DNA of 64,000 bases from Trichococcus collinsii (lineage in GTDB: Bacteria > Bacillota > Bacilli > Lactobacillales > Aerococcaceae). Where the stretch lies: positions 1 through 64,000 of the forward strand of contig NZ_FNQH01000007.1 of the NCBI RefSeq assembly GCF_900107505.1, given 5' to 3'. The notes below the pieces were generated by a model that saw only the letters and a list, made by a program, of their open reading frames with translations, ran no database searches and was not told the origin of the DNA. Both the position numbers and the translations under genes were made by a program. Below, piece after piece: positions 34,119 through 42,716 of this stretch (the stretch's first letter is position 1; each line of letters begins with the position of its first letter).

Positions 34119-34190
34119 CTTTAACAGCAAGATCTTGGAGCATATACGCTGATAATTTCAAAATCAACAAAAATGCATGTTTTTGTATGG

Positions 34191-34219
34191 TTGAATATCT
34201 ATCAGAGGCCTCTTATATT
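34191..34219 (+). promoter_or_regulatory. Promoter of msm-like operon
   Basis: TTGAAT (34191-34196), 17-nt spacer, TATATT (34214-34219), about 140 nt before the binding-protein start. Confidence 0.65.
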
Positions 34220-34242
34220 TGGTATTATAAGGACATCAAAAC

Positions 34243-34257
34243 AAGTAAACGTTTACA
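34243..34257. promoter_or_regulatory. cre site, msm-like operon
   Basis: AAGTAAACGTTTACA has one mismatch to WTGNAARCGNWWNCA and a perfect GTAAAC/GTTTAC palindrome. Placed just after the predicted transcription start, so CcpA repression is expected. Confidence 0.8.
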
Positions 34258-34361
34258 AGTTGGTTGTTTTTGAATAGCTCATGCGCAATTTTTCTGGGGT
34301 CTAAAAGTTTCTTTGTTTTCAACTATACAATTTTATAGATAAAAGAAAAGGTGGAGAAGAG

Positions 34362-35636
34362 ATGTTAAAGAATTGGAAGAAAGTATCATTAGCTGCAGTA
34401 TTATTATCAGGACTTGTTTTAGGGGCGTGCGGAAACGGTTCCGATGGCGGAAACGATTCGGGTGATGTGACCATCACTTACGGCATTTGGGACAAAATCC
34501 AACAACCGGGTATGGAAGCGATAGCGGAAGCTTTTGAAGCGGAGAACCCGGGCATAGACGTAAAAGTGGAAGTGACACCTTGGGATCAATACTGGACCAA
34601 ATTGGAAGCGGGCGCAAAAGGCGAAAGCATGCCGGATGTATTCTGGATGCACTCCAACGAAATCGCGAAATACGCAACGGGCGGCGTCCTGATGGATCTG
34701 TCGGAAACCTACGCAAACAGTGAAGTGACTTCTTTGGATCATTTCCCAGAAGAGTTGGTCGAATTGTATTCTGCTGACGATGCGCTTTATGGTATCCCGA
34801 AAGATTACGATACAATCGCACTATGGTACAACAAAACGCTGTTCGACGCAGCGGGCGTTGCTTATCCGGATGAAACTTGGACTTGGGACACGATGTTGGC
34901 AGCTGCTCAAACGTTGACAGATCCCGACAACGGCGTATACGGCATCCTGGCTCCTTTGAACAGACAGGAAGGCTACCACAACTTCATCTTCCAGAACGGC
35001 GGCTACGTATTGTCCGATGACAAGACCCAATCTGGATTCCGTCTGGACGAAACGATCGAAGCTGTGCAATGGTATGCGGATCTGAGCGTGAAATATGGCG
35101 TGTCACCGACACAAAGTCAATTTGCAGAGAACACAAACTTATCCTTCTTCCAATCAGGACGCGGCGCAATGGGCTTCTTCGGTTCTTGGATGACAGGGGA
35201 AATGGCCAACAATGACTATACGGCTGCCAATGCCGATGTAGCACCATTACCGCAAGGCAAACAAGCAGCAACAATATTCAATGGCTTGGCGAACTCCGTT
35301 GCGGCTTCAACTGATAATGAAGAAGCAGCCCTGAAATTCGTTGAATTCCTGGGAACAGAGGAAGCGATGCGTCTGCAAGGCGAGAACGGCGCAGCTATCC
35401 CGGCTTATGAAGGAACAGAAGAGACATTTGTAAATGCCTACAGCCAATTCAATATGCAAGTCTATGTGGACCAAATGGAGAATGCCTACATCAAGCCTTA
35501 CTCAGCAGAAACAGCTCGTTGGGAAGATGTTGAAAACAATGCTTTGATGCCGGTATTTGACGGTAAAGCGACTGTTAAAGAAGTCGCTGCAGATATCGTC
35601 GCGGGCGTTGAAGAAGTTTTAGCGAGCGAAAAATAA
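34362..35636 (+). CDS. Sugar ABC transporter substrate-binding lipoprotein (MsmE-like)
   Basis: A 424-residue family 1 solute-binding lipoprotein: MLKNWKKVSLAAVLLSGLVLGAC, lipobox C23. The mature part has the family pattern ITYGIWDKIQQPGMEAIAEAFEAENPGIDVKV, MPDVFWMHSNEIAKYA, YGIPKDYDTIALWYNKTLFDAAG and EEAALKFVEFLGTEEAM. With two permeases, sucrose phosphorylase and alpha-galactosidase, the likely ligands are raffinose-family or melibiose sugars. ATG 34362 follows GGTGGAGAAGAG. Confidence 0.9.
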   Translation: MLKNWKKVSLAAVLLSGLVLGACGNGSDGGNDSGDVTITYGIWDKIQQPGMEAIAEAFEAENPGIDVKVEVTPWDQYWTKLEAGAKGESMPDVFWMHSNEIAKYATGGVLMDLSETYANSEVTSLDHFPEELVELYSADDALYGIPKDYDTIALWYNKTLFDAAGVAYPDETWTWDTMLAAAQTLTDPDNGVYGILAPLNRQEGYHNFIFQNGGYVLSDDKTQSGFRLDETIEAVQWYADLSVKYGVSPTQSQFAENTNLSFFQSGRGAMGFFGSWMTGEMANNDYTAANADVAPLPQGKQAATIFNGLANSVAASTDNEEAALKFVEFLGTEEAMRLQGENGAAIPAYEGTEETFVNAYSQFNMQVYVDQMENAYIKPYSAETARWEDVENNALMPVFDGKATVKEVAADIVAGVEEVLASEK

Positions 35637-35648
35637 AAAAAATAGAAG

Positions 35649-35679
35649 GCCGCTTATGGGGACTAACCCTATAAGTGGC
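35649..35679 (+). other. Intercistronic hairpin after binding-protein gene
   Basis: GCCGCTTATGGGG pairs with CCCTATAAGTGGC (two G.T pairs). Such stems often protect the binding-protein message or dampen readthrough so that it outnumbers the permeases. Confidence 0.65.
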
Positions 35680-35704
35680 TTTCAAATATATAGAGGTGAA
35701 TGTG

Positions 35705-36643
35705 ATGAAATCGGATGTAACAATCCCTAAAGAAAAAACGGTAGGAACGGTGACACCTAAGGAACGCAAAAGGAAGATGGCGATGTGGGGCTGGTTTTTT
35801 ATCGCTCCAACATTAATCGGGCTTATGATCCTGAACGTCATCCCATTGTTCCAGTCGCTGTATATGAGCTTCCAGAGTGTGAGTACGTTCGGCACCTCAA
35901 CCTTTGTCGGGCTGGACAACTACCTGCAGATGCTGAAAGATCCTGAATTTTGGCAATCATTGAAAAATACCTTCTTCTACGCCGCCATCCAAGTACCCAT
36001 CACAATGATCCTGTCGCTTTTCTTTGCGGTACTGATGAACACGAAGATAAAAGCGGTCGGACTGTACCGGACCATATTCTTCTTGCCGATGATCGCCGCC
36101 CCGGCTGCCGTGGCCATGGTTTGGCGCTGGCTGTTCAATTCGGAATACGGCTTGCTGAATGCGGTGCTGGATAAAATCGGTTATTCCGGAAACATCTTAT
36201 GGATCACCGACCCTGAAGTGGCAATCTGGTCGATCATCATCGTCGGAATCTGGACAAATGTCGGATACAACATGATTCTGCTGTTGGCAGGTTTAAAGGA
36301 AATACCGAAAGAATATTATGAAGCGGCTGTCGTTGATGGCGCCGGACCGCTGAAGCAATTCTTCTCAATCACACTGCCTTTGCTTTCGCCACAACTGTTC
36401 TTTGTTTCCGTAACGAGCGTCATCAGTGCCCTGCAGGTATTCGACGTCATTTTCATGATGTTCGACCGCACGAATCTGGCGCTGAAGAGTACGCAGTCGC
36501 TCGTATACATGTTCTTCAATGAGTCATTTGTACTTAATGATAAAGGCTACGGCTCGGCTGTTGCCATCTCATTGGTTCTTATCATCATGGCGATCACCGG
36601 CATTCAGCTGTTGGCGCAGAAAAAATGGGTCACCTACGATTAG
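35705..36643 (+). CDS. Sugar ABC transporter permease (MsmF/MalF-like)
   Basis: A 312-residue CUT1 permease, six helices (WGWFFIAPTLIGLMILNVIPLF first). The EAA loop contacting the ATPase is EYYEAAVVDGAGPLKQFFSITLPLLSP. ATG 35705 follows AGAGGTG; longer reading from 35675 runs through the hairpin. Partner of the next gene. No ATPase is present in the operon. Confidence 0.92.
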   Translation: MKSDVTIPKEKTVGTVTPKERKRKMAMWGWFFIAPTLIGLMILNVIPLFQSLYMSFQSVSTFGTSTFVGLDNYLQMLKDPEFWQSLKNTFFYAAIQVPITMILSLFFAVLMNTKIKAVGLYRTIFFLPMIAAPAAVAMVWRWLFNSEYGLLNAVLDKIGYSGNILWITDPEVAIWSIIIVGIWTNVGYNMILLLAGLKEIPKEYYEAAVVDGAGPLKQFFSITLPLLSPQLFFVSVTSVISALQVFDVIFMMFDRTNLALKSTQSLVYMFFNESFVLNDKGYGSAVAISLVLIIMAITGIQLLAQKKWVTYD

Positions 36644-36655
36644 GAGTGAATAAAT

Positions 36656-37480
36656 ATGAAGATAAAAATGAATAAAACGACCGCATTGATCCACATTGTG
36701 CTGATCATCGGCTCCTTGCTGATGGTCGTGCCGTTCTTGTGGATGGTCCTGACCTCAGGGAAAACAATCAGCGAATCCACACAAATACCCCCGCAAATTT
36801 TCCCGGAAGTGTTTCAAATCGAGAACTATCGGGCGGTATGGGATTCCTTGCCATTCGTCAGTTTCTATATCAATACAGGATTGATGATCGCCCTCAGGGT
36901 ATTGACATCGACGCTCTTCAGCGCCATGGCGGCCTTTGCAGTTGCGAAACTGTCCTTCCCGGGGAAAAACCTGTTTTTCGCTATCGTGCTGACACAGATG
37001 ATGATCCCTTCGCAGATCTATCTGACTCCGCAATATTTGCTGGTCCAAAATCTGGGACTTTTGAACACAATCTCCGCTTTGGTCATCCCAGGCATCGTCT
37101 CCGCTTTCGGAACTTTCCTGCTGCGCCAATTTTTCATAAAATTGCCTGATGAACTGATGGAAGCCGCAACGATTGATGGTGCGACGACCTGGCAAGTATT
37201 CTACCGCATCTATATGCCATTGGCGCGTTCCGGTTTAGTGGCTTTGGGCATCTTCACGTCTCTGTTCGCTTTCAAGGATTTGATGTGGCCACTCGTCGTC
37301 AACATGTCTCAGGACAAAATGACACTGTCGGCTGGATTGGCCAGCCTACAAGGGCAATTCACAACCAATTATCCGCAACTGATGGCCGGATCGGTCATCG
37401 CGATCATCCCGATGATCATCCTTTACATCATATTCCAAAAACAATTCATCGAGGGCATCGCTACAACCGGCGGGAAGTAA
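36656..37480 (+). CDS. Sugar ABC transporter permease (MsmG/MalG-like)
   Basis: A 274-residue CUT1 permease, six helices, EAA loop ELMEAATIDGATTWQVFYRIYMPLARSG. ATG 36656 follows TAGGAG, 12 nt after the partner gene. Forms the heterodimeric channel with MsmF-like protein; ATP supply is probably MsmK encoded at 44.3 kb. Confidence 0.92.
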   Translation: MKIKMNKTTALIHIVLIIGSLLMVVPFLWMVLTSGKTISESTQIPPQIFPEVFQIENYRAVWDSLPFVSFYINTGLMIALRVLTSTLFSAMAAFAVAKLSFPGKNLFFAIVLTQMMIPSQIYLTPQYLLVQNLGLLNTISALVIPGIVSAFGTFLLRQFFIKLPDELMEAATIDGATTWQVFYRIYMPLARSGLVALGIFTSLFAFKDLMWPLVVNMSQDKMTLSAGLASLQGQFTTNYPQLMAGSVIAIIPMIILYIIFQKQFIEGIATTGGK

Positions 37481-37484
37481 GAAA

Positions 37485-37600
37485 AGCGGTCCAAGCCCGC
37501 TCTGCCTCGAAAGAAATTTAGGAAATCTGGCCCTGAATGAGCATCGCAGAGCGCAATGGGTCAGATTTATCTAATTTCCGAGAGGCAGGCTTGGACCGCT
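37485..37600 (+). repeat. Long imperfect hairpin after permease gene
   Basis: Outer arms AGCGGTCCAAGCC (37485-37497) and its complement (37588-37600) are perfect over 13 bp; TGCCTC/GAGGCA, GAAATT/AATTTC, AAATCTG/CAGATTT and CCC/GGG continue inwards with small bulges. No T-run follows. A REP-like or MITE-like element, or a message-stabilising structure. The rest of the gap has a weak hairpin CACC-AAA-GGTG then GCGTTTTTG at 37652-37668. Confidence 0.8.
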
Positions 37601-37732
37601 AGCCATCATTATTTGATGCACGAAACGCTCTGCAAACCTGTAAGACACCAAAGGTGATGCGTTTTTGATATTAACAAATTGATTGATTTATAAAATACAA
37701 CTTAACGATATTTGAGAATGAGGTAACTGATA

Positions 37733-39172
37733 ATGAAGATAAAAAATGAAGCGATGCTAATCACCTATCCGGACAGTCTGGGCAATAACCTGAAGGATCT
37801 GGAATACGTGCTGGACACCCATCTTAAAGGGGTTGTCGGCGGCGTGCATATCCTGCCGTTCTTCCCGTCATCCGGCGACCGCGGCTTTTCACCTATGGAC
37901 TACACGAAAGTGGATGAACGATTCGGCGACTGGGATGACATCAAACGCATCAGCGAAAAATACTACATGATGTATGAGTTCATGCTCAACCACATTTCCG
38001 CGCAATCGCCCTACTATTTGGACTTTCTTGAGAAAAAAGAGGCGTCTCCTTACAAGGACTACTTCATCCGCTACAACGACTATTGGCCGGAGAACCGGCC
38101 GACCGATGCGGACATCGACCTTATTTATAAACGCAAACCCAAAGCACCTTACGTGGATGCTCATTTCAAGGATGGCACGACGGAGAAAGTCTGGTGCACG
38201 TTCTCGGAAGAACAGATCGATTTGAACGTGAAGACCGAAGCAACGCGCCAGTTCATCAAGGATACCTTGAGTTTCCTGGCGGACAAAGGGGCTTCGATCA
38301 TCCGCTTGGACGCTTTCGCTTACGCCATCAAGGAATTAGATACGAACTGCTTCTTCGTGGAACCGGAAATCTGGGAAATGCTGGAATACGCAGTGGAAAT
38401 CCTGAAGCCCTATGATGTGACGGTCCTTCCCGAAATCCATGAGCACTACACAATCCAGCAAAAAATCGCGGAAAAAGGCTTTCCGGTCTATGATTTTGCT
38501 CTGCCGATGCTGGTGCTGCACGCCCTTTATAGCGGCAAAGCGGAGAAGCTCTTGCACTGGTTGGATATCTGTCCGCGCGACCAATTCACGACCTTGGATA
38601 CGCATGATGGCATCGGTGTCGTCGATGTGAAGGATCTGCTTACCCAAGCAGAAGTAGACTTCGCGGTCGAAGCCCTTTACGAAAAAGGCGCTAACCTAAA
38701 ACGAATTTACAGCTCGGAAGCCTATAACAACCTAGACATCTATCAAATCAACTGCACCTACTATTCGGCTTTGGGAAACAACGATGCCGCCTATCTGTTG
38801 GCGCGGGCGATTCAATGCTTCACACCGGGAATTCCCCAGATCTATTACGTAGGCTTGCTTGCCGGCGAAAACGATCTGGAGCTGCTCGAGAACAGCAAGG
38901 AAGGCCGCAACATCAACCGGCACTACTATAGCTTGGACGAAATTGGGCAAGAAATCGAGCGTCCGGTCGTAAAAAATCTGTTCCGCTTGCTGGCTTTCCG
39001 CAATACGGCTAAAGCTTTTGATGGAGATTTGGAGATAACCAAAATCGACGACGGTGCATTCACTTTGACTTGGTCCACTGCCGAAGAGGCGGCCAGCCTG
39101 ACGGTTGACTTGCCAACAAACAAATTCTCCATCCTTCACCGGACTGGAGCAGGAGAAAAACAAATATTTTAG
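37733..39172 (+). CDS. gtfA: Sucrose phosphorylase (GH13_18)
   Basis: A 479-residue sucrose phosphorylase, splitting sucrose with phosphate to alpha-glucose 1-phosphate and fructose. HILPFFPSSGDRGFSPMDYTKVD is the family start; catalytic residues D193 (IIRLDAFAYAIK), E234 (VLPEIHEHY) and D292 (TLDTHDGIG) are in place. ATG 37733 follows GAGGTAACTGA. Cytoplasmic. With alpha-galactosidase it would handle raffinose: galactose release, then phosphorolysis of sucrose. A sucrose-6-phosphate preference cannot be excluded. Confidence 0.93.
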   Translation: MKIKNEAMLITYPDSLGNNLKDLEYVLDTHLKGVVGGVHILPFFPSSGDRGFSPMDYTKVDERFGDWDDIKRISEKYYMMYEFMLNHISAQSPYYLDFLEKKEASPYKDYFIRYNDYWPENRPTDADIDLIYKRKPKAPYVDAHFKDGTTEKVWCTFSEEQIDLNVKTEATRQFIKDTLSFLADKGASIIRLDAFAYAIKELDTNCFFVEPEIWEMLEYAVEILKPYDVTVLPEIHEHYTIQQKIAEKGFPVYDFALPMLVLHALYSGKAEKLLHWLDICPRDQFTTLDTHDGIGVVDVKDLLTQAEVDFAVEALYEKGANLKRIYSSEAYNNLDIYQINCTYYSALGNNDAAYLLARAIQCFTPGIPQIYYVGLLAGENDLELLENSKEGRNINRHYYSLDEIGQEIERPVVKNLFRLLAFRNTAKAFDGDLEITKIDDGAFTLTWSTAEEAASLTVDLPTNKFSILHRTGAGEKQIF

Positions 39173-39197
39173 CCAAAATGAATAAAGCCAAGGAGTA

Positions 39198-41405
39198 ATG
39201 ACTGTGACAATAACATTTGATGAAACAAAAAAATATTTTCATTTACAGAACGAATCAGTGAGTTATGTGATTGCATTAGAAGCAGAGAAATATGTGTCCC
39301 ATCAGTATTGGGGAAAACGGATCAACAGCTTTTCGCAAGTGGCTGATTACCCACGCCAAGACAATGCTTTTGCGCCCAATCCATTCGAGGTGCCTGGCCG
39401 TGAGTTTTCGCTGGCGACCTTGCCGCAGGAATTTCCGGGCAACGGCAGCGGCGATTTCCGCGAATCGGCATTCGAATGCCTGTATCCCGATCAAACAACC
39501 GTCAGCCTGTTGACCTATAAGAGCTATGAAATAGTGGCGGGCAAACAGGCGCTGCAAGGCTTGCCGCAGACTTACGAAACAAAGGAAGAACCGGCGGAAA
39601 CATTGCTGCTTACCTTAGAAGATAGCGTCACAAAAGTAGAGGTCGTTTTGAGCTATACGTTGTTCAACGACTATCCAGTACTGACACGCTCGGCCAGTTT
39701 CCGCAACAACGGAAGTGGAGAGATCCATCTGAACAAAGCTTTAAGCATGTCCATCGATTTCCCGGATGACGCTTTCGATATGATTCAGTTGCCGGGTGCC
39801 TGGGGAAGGGAACGCCAAGTCGTGCGTACGCCGCTCGTTCGCGGCATCCATACCCTCGACAGCAAGCGTGGAACCACAAGCCACGCCTATCAGCCGTTCG
39901 TGGCTTTGGCCGAGAAAACGGCGACGGAAGACCAAGGTGCAGTCTATGGTTTCCATTTCGTCTACAGTGGCGAATTCCGGGCCAATATCGAAGTCGATAC
40001 CTACTCGCAGACGCGCGTGCAGATGGGAATCAATCCGGTCCACTTCCAATGGCGTTTGCCTGTCGGAGAAATGTTCCAGACGCCGGAAGTCGTGCTGGCT
40101 TACAGCGAAAATGGCCTGAACGGTTTGTCCCAGACGCTGCATCCTTTCTACCAGAAGCATCTCGTGCGGGGTGAGCATCAATTTGCGGAGCGCCCGGTCC
40201 TGATCAATAACTGGGAAGGCACTTACTTTGATTTCACAGCCGAAAAGATTGAGGCGATGGCCGATGAAGCGTCCGCTTTGGGGATCGAACTATTCGTGCT
40301 GGACGATGGTTGGTTCGGCAAACGTGACGATGATTACTCTTCGTTGGGTGATTGGCATGTCCACACCGCGAAATTGCCGTCCGGCTTGAAGCAGCTTGCG
40401 GAGAACATCAAGGCGAAAGGTATGCTGTTCGGGCTTTGGTTCGAACCGGAAATGATTTCCGAAGACAGCGAACTTTTCCGCGCCCATCCGGATTGGTGCA
40501 TCCATACGCCGGGCCGGGAAAAATCGCTCAGCCGCAGCCAGTATGTGATTGACTTCAGCCGCAAAGAAGTACGGGACAACATCCTAGCGCAGATGATGGC
40601 GATCCTGGATGAAGTACCGATCGACTACATCAAATGGGACTATAACCGCAACATGACCGAAATCGGTACGGCGGCTCCAGGCGCATTGCCGGGGGAAGTG
40701 CTGCACAAGTACATGCTGGGTCTTTATGAAGTGATGGAGGCGCTGGTGACGAAATATCCGCACATTCTCTTCGAAAGCTGCTCAGGCGGTGGCGGACGCT
40801 TCGACCCGGGTATCCTTTACTATATGCCGCAGACTTGGACCAGTGACAACACCGATGCGGTGGCCCGTCTGGAAATCCAATACGGCACCAGCCTTGTCAT
40901 GCCGATTTCGAGTATGGGTTCGCACGTCTCAGCTATCCCGAATCATCAGACGCATCGGATGGCTTCGATGAAGATGCGCGGGGATGTGGCGATGGCCGGC
41001 AATCTGGGCTACGAACTGGACGTTACTACGCTTTCCGAAGCGGAGAAACAGGAAATGAAGGAACAGATCAGCTTCTACAAGGAACACCGCGGACTCGTCC
41101 AATACGGCGTCTTCCACCGCATCCTCAGTCCTTTCGAAACGCAGAACGAGGCGGCCTGGATCTTTGTCAGCCCCGATAAGGAAGAGGCGCTCTATTTCTA
41201 CTACCGGGTTCTCGACCGGGCCAACCTGAAGAAGAAAAAAGTGCTATTCAAAGGCTTGGACACTGCTAAATTCTACACAGTCAGCGGGTATGAAGGAGTA
41301 ATCGGCGGAGATGAGCTGATGAACCGAGGTCTCTACCTGAAGGATGCTTTGCACGGTGATTACCAAAGTGTCTGTTTGGTACTGAAGGAAAAACAAGCGG
41401 TTTAA
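39198..41405 (+). CDS. aga: Alpha-galactosidase (GH36)
   Basis: A 735-residue tetrameric-type GH36 enzyme: N-terminal beta-supersandwich, (beta/alpha)8 barrel and C-terminal beta domain. Catalytic nucleophile D481 in YIKWDYNRNMTE and acid/base D550 in TSDNTDAVARLE match the spacing in known AgaA enzymes; LFVLDDGWFGKRDDD and LFESCSGGGGRFDPG are substrate-site motifs. ATG 39198 lies only 2 nt after AAGGAG, so GTG 39204 may be the real start. No signal peptide. Acts on raffinose or melibiose taken up by the preceding transporter. Confidence 0.96.
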   Translation: MTVTITFDETKKYFHLQNESVSYVIALEAEKYVSHQYWGKRINSFSQVADYPRQDNAFAPNPFEVPGREFSLATLPQEFPGNGSGDFRESAFECLYPDQTTVSLLTYKSYEIVAGKQALQGLPQTYETKEEPAETLLLTLEDSVTKVEVVLSYTLFNDYPVLTRSASFRNNGSGEIHLNKALSMSIDFPDDAFDMIQLPGAWGRERQVVRTPLVRGIHTLDSKRGTTSHAYQPFVALAEKTATEDQGAVYGFHFVYSGEFRANIEVDTYSQTRVQMGINPVHFQWRLPVGEMFQTPEVVLAYSENGLNGLSQTLHPFYQKHLVRGEHQFAERPVLINNWEGTYFDFTAEKIEAMADEASALGIELFVLDDGWFGKRDDDYSSLGDWHVHTAKLPSGLKQLAENIKAKGMLFGLWFEPEMISEDSELFRAHPDWCIHTPGREKSLSRSQYVIDFSRKEVRDNILAQMMAILDEVPIDYIKWDYNRNMTEIGTAAPGALPGEVLHKYMLGLYEVMEALVTKYPHILFESCSGGGGRFDPGILYYMPQTWTSDNTDAVARLEIQYGTSLVMPISSMGSHVSAIPNHQTHRMASMKMRGDVAMAGNLGYELDVTTLSEAEKQEMKEQISFYKEHRGLVQYGVFHRILSPFETQNEAAWIFVSPDKEEALYFYYRVLDRANLKKKKVLFKGLDTAKFYTVSGYEGVIGGDELMNRGLYLKDALHGDYQSVCLVLKEKQAV

Positions 41406-41410
41406 AATGC

Positions 41411-41459
41411 AAAAAAAGCAGAAGGCTGTCTCGAAAATGAGATAGCCTCTGCTTTTTTG
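41411..41459. terminator. Bidirectional terminator
   Basis: AAAAAGCAGAAGGCTGTCTC pairs with GAGATAGCCTCTGCTTTTTT with one bulge; also ends the convergent dioxygenase gene. Confidence 0.92.
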
Positions 41460-42449
41460 TTAGTCCAAATATTCTTTTTCAAAAGTCTTCGTACTGCGTA
41501 CGGTGTCGAATTGGCGAACCAATCCTTCGATCTCTTCGCGGGAATCCCGGAATTTAGGCGGTAGGGCTAAGCGTTCGCCCAATGTCTCGTAAGGCTCTTC
41601 ATCATCGATGAACCCCGGACCTTCCGTCGCAAATTCGAAGAGGATGCCCTGCGCGATATTGGCGTAGAGCGATTCGAAGTAGAAGCGGTCGACATAGCCG
41701 GAGATTGGGAATCGGTAAGCTCCCATATGTTCAATCCATTCTTCCAAATCTTTGCGGTCCTTCACGCGGAAAGCCATATGGTGGACGCTGCCGAAGCCTT
41801 GCTTGGATTGTCCCATTGAAGCGTTGTGCTCCACAATCATGCGGCCGCCGTTTCCGCCTTCGCCCACTTCGAAAAGATGGATATCGCCATCGGAAGCGGC
41901 GTGGCGGAAGCCCAAGACAGACTCCACTACTTGCTTGTAGAAATTGAAATCAGCAATGCGGACGAAAATAGGTCCCAAGCCGCGGATGCCGTATTCATTT
42001 GGAACAGGGCCTTTTTGCCACGGGATTCCGGGAGCGACGCCGGTGTCCGACTCATCGGAAACCAACTGATAAAGCTGCTCGTCAAAATCCTGGAAGTCAA
42101 GCACTCGGCGGCCGAACTGCTCATAAATACCGGAATGCGTAACGTTATATTTGTCGAAACGTTTGACCCAGTAGGCCAGGGCTTCATCGGAAGGAACGCG
42201 CAGGCCGGTCTTGAAGATTTCGTTGGTCCCCCTGACGGCTTTCGGGATGCCCGGGAAATCGAAGAAAGTCATATCCGTTCCGGCACTACCGCGGTCATCG
42301 GCGAAGAAAAGGTGATAAGTCTGGATGTCATCCTGATTGACGGTTTTTTTGACCAAGCGCATGCCCAAGATGTTCGTGAAGAAGGCATAATTCTTTTCGG
42401 CGCTACTTGTGATGGCGGTGACGTGGTGGATTCCTCTTAGTGTGTTCAT
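41460..42449 (-). CDS. Ring-cleaving dioxygenase, VOC family (MhqO-like)
   Basis: A 329-residue protein of two tandem VOC (glyoxalase/bleomycin resistance) modules. The first begins GIHHVTAITSSAEKNYAFFTNILGMRLVKKTVN with a metal-site histidine, the second has IFVRIADFNFYKQVVESVLGFR and GSVHHMAFRVKD; IAQGILFEFATEGPGF holds the metal glutamate. Like MhqO of Bacillus, which helps detoxify quinones. ATG 42449 lies 9 nt after GAGG. A MhqR-like half-dyad lies upstream. Substrate not proven. Confidence 0.9.
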   Translation of the reverse strand: MNTLRGIHHVTAITSSAEKNYAFFTNILGMRLVKKTVNQDDIQTYHLFFADDRGSAGTDMTFFDFPGIPKAVRGTNEIFKTGLRVPSDEALAYWVKRFDKYNVTHSGIYEQFGRRVLDFQDFDEQLYQLVSDESDTGVAPGIPWQKGPVPNEYGIRGLGPIFVRIADFNFYKQVVESVLGFRHAASDGDIHLFEVGEGGNGGRMIVEHNASMGQSKQGFGSVHHMAFRVKDRKDLEEWIEHMGAYRFPISGYVDRFYFESLYANIAQGILFEFATEGPGFIDDEEPYETLGERLALPPKFRDSREEIEGLVRQFDTVRSTKTFEKEYLD

Positions 42450-42487
42450 GGAGCGGTTCCTCATTTCGTTGTGTATTCTGTTTCGTA

Positions 42488-42505
42488 TATTCCTAATTCG
42501 AGATA
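42488..42505. promoter_or_regulatory. MhqR-like operator candidate
   Basis: On the minus strand TATCTCGAATTAGGAATA: the left half equals the Bacillus MhqR site (TATCTCGAATTCGAGATA), the right half matches 4 of 7. It is 40-55 nt upstream of the dioxygenase. Confidence 0.45.
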
Positions 42506-42716
42506 TATAATCAAAAAAAGAAATCAGCGATCAGCTAACTTAATTTCAGTATACCGGCGCCCGACGTAAGACGCAAGCATTTTGCCCCACGAATAAGAAA
42601 GCGGCGCTCGGAAGGCATCCCAAAAGGCAAATGAAAGAGAAGGGTGTATAATGAGAAGAGCAAAAAGCATTTTGTAGACTACAACAAATCTAGAATGAAC
42701 GAAAGGCAGTGATCGA

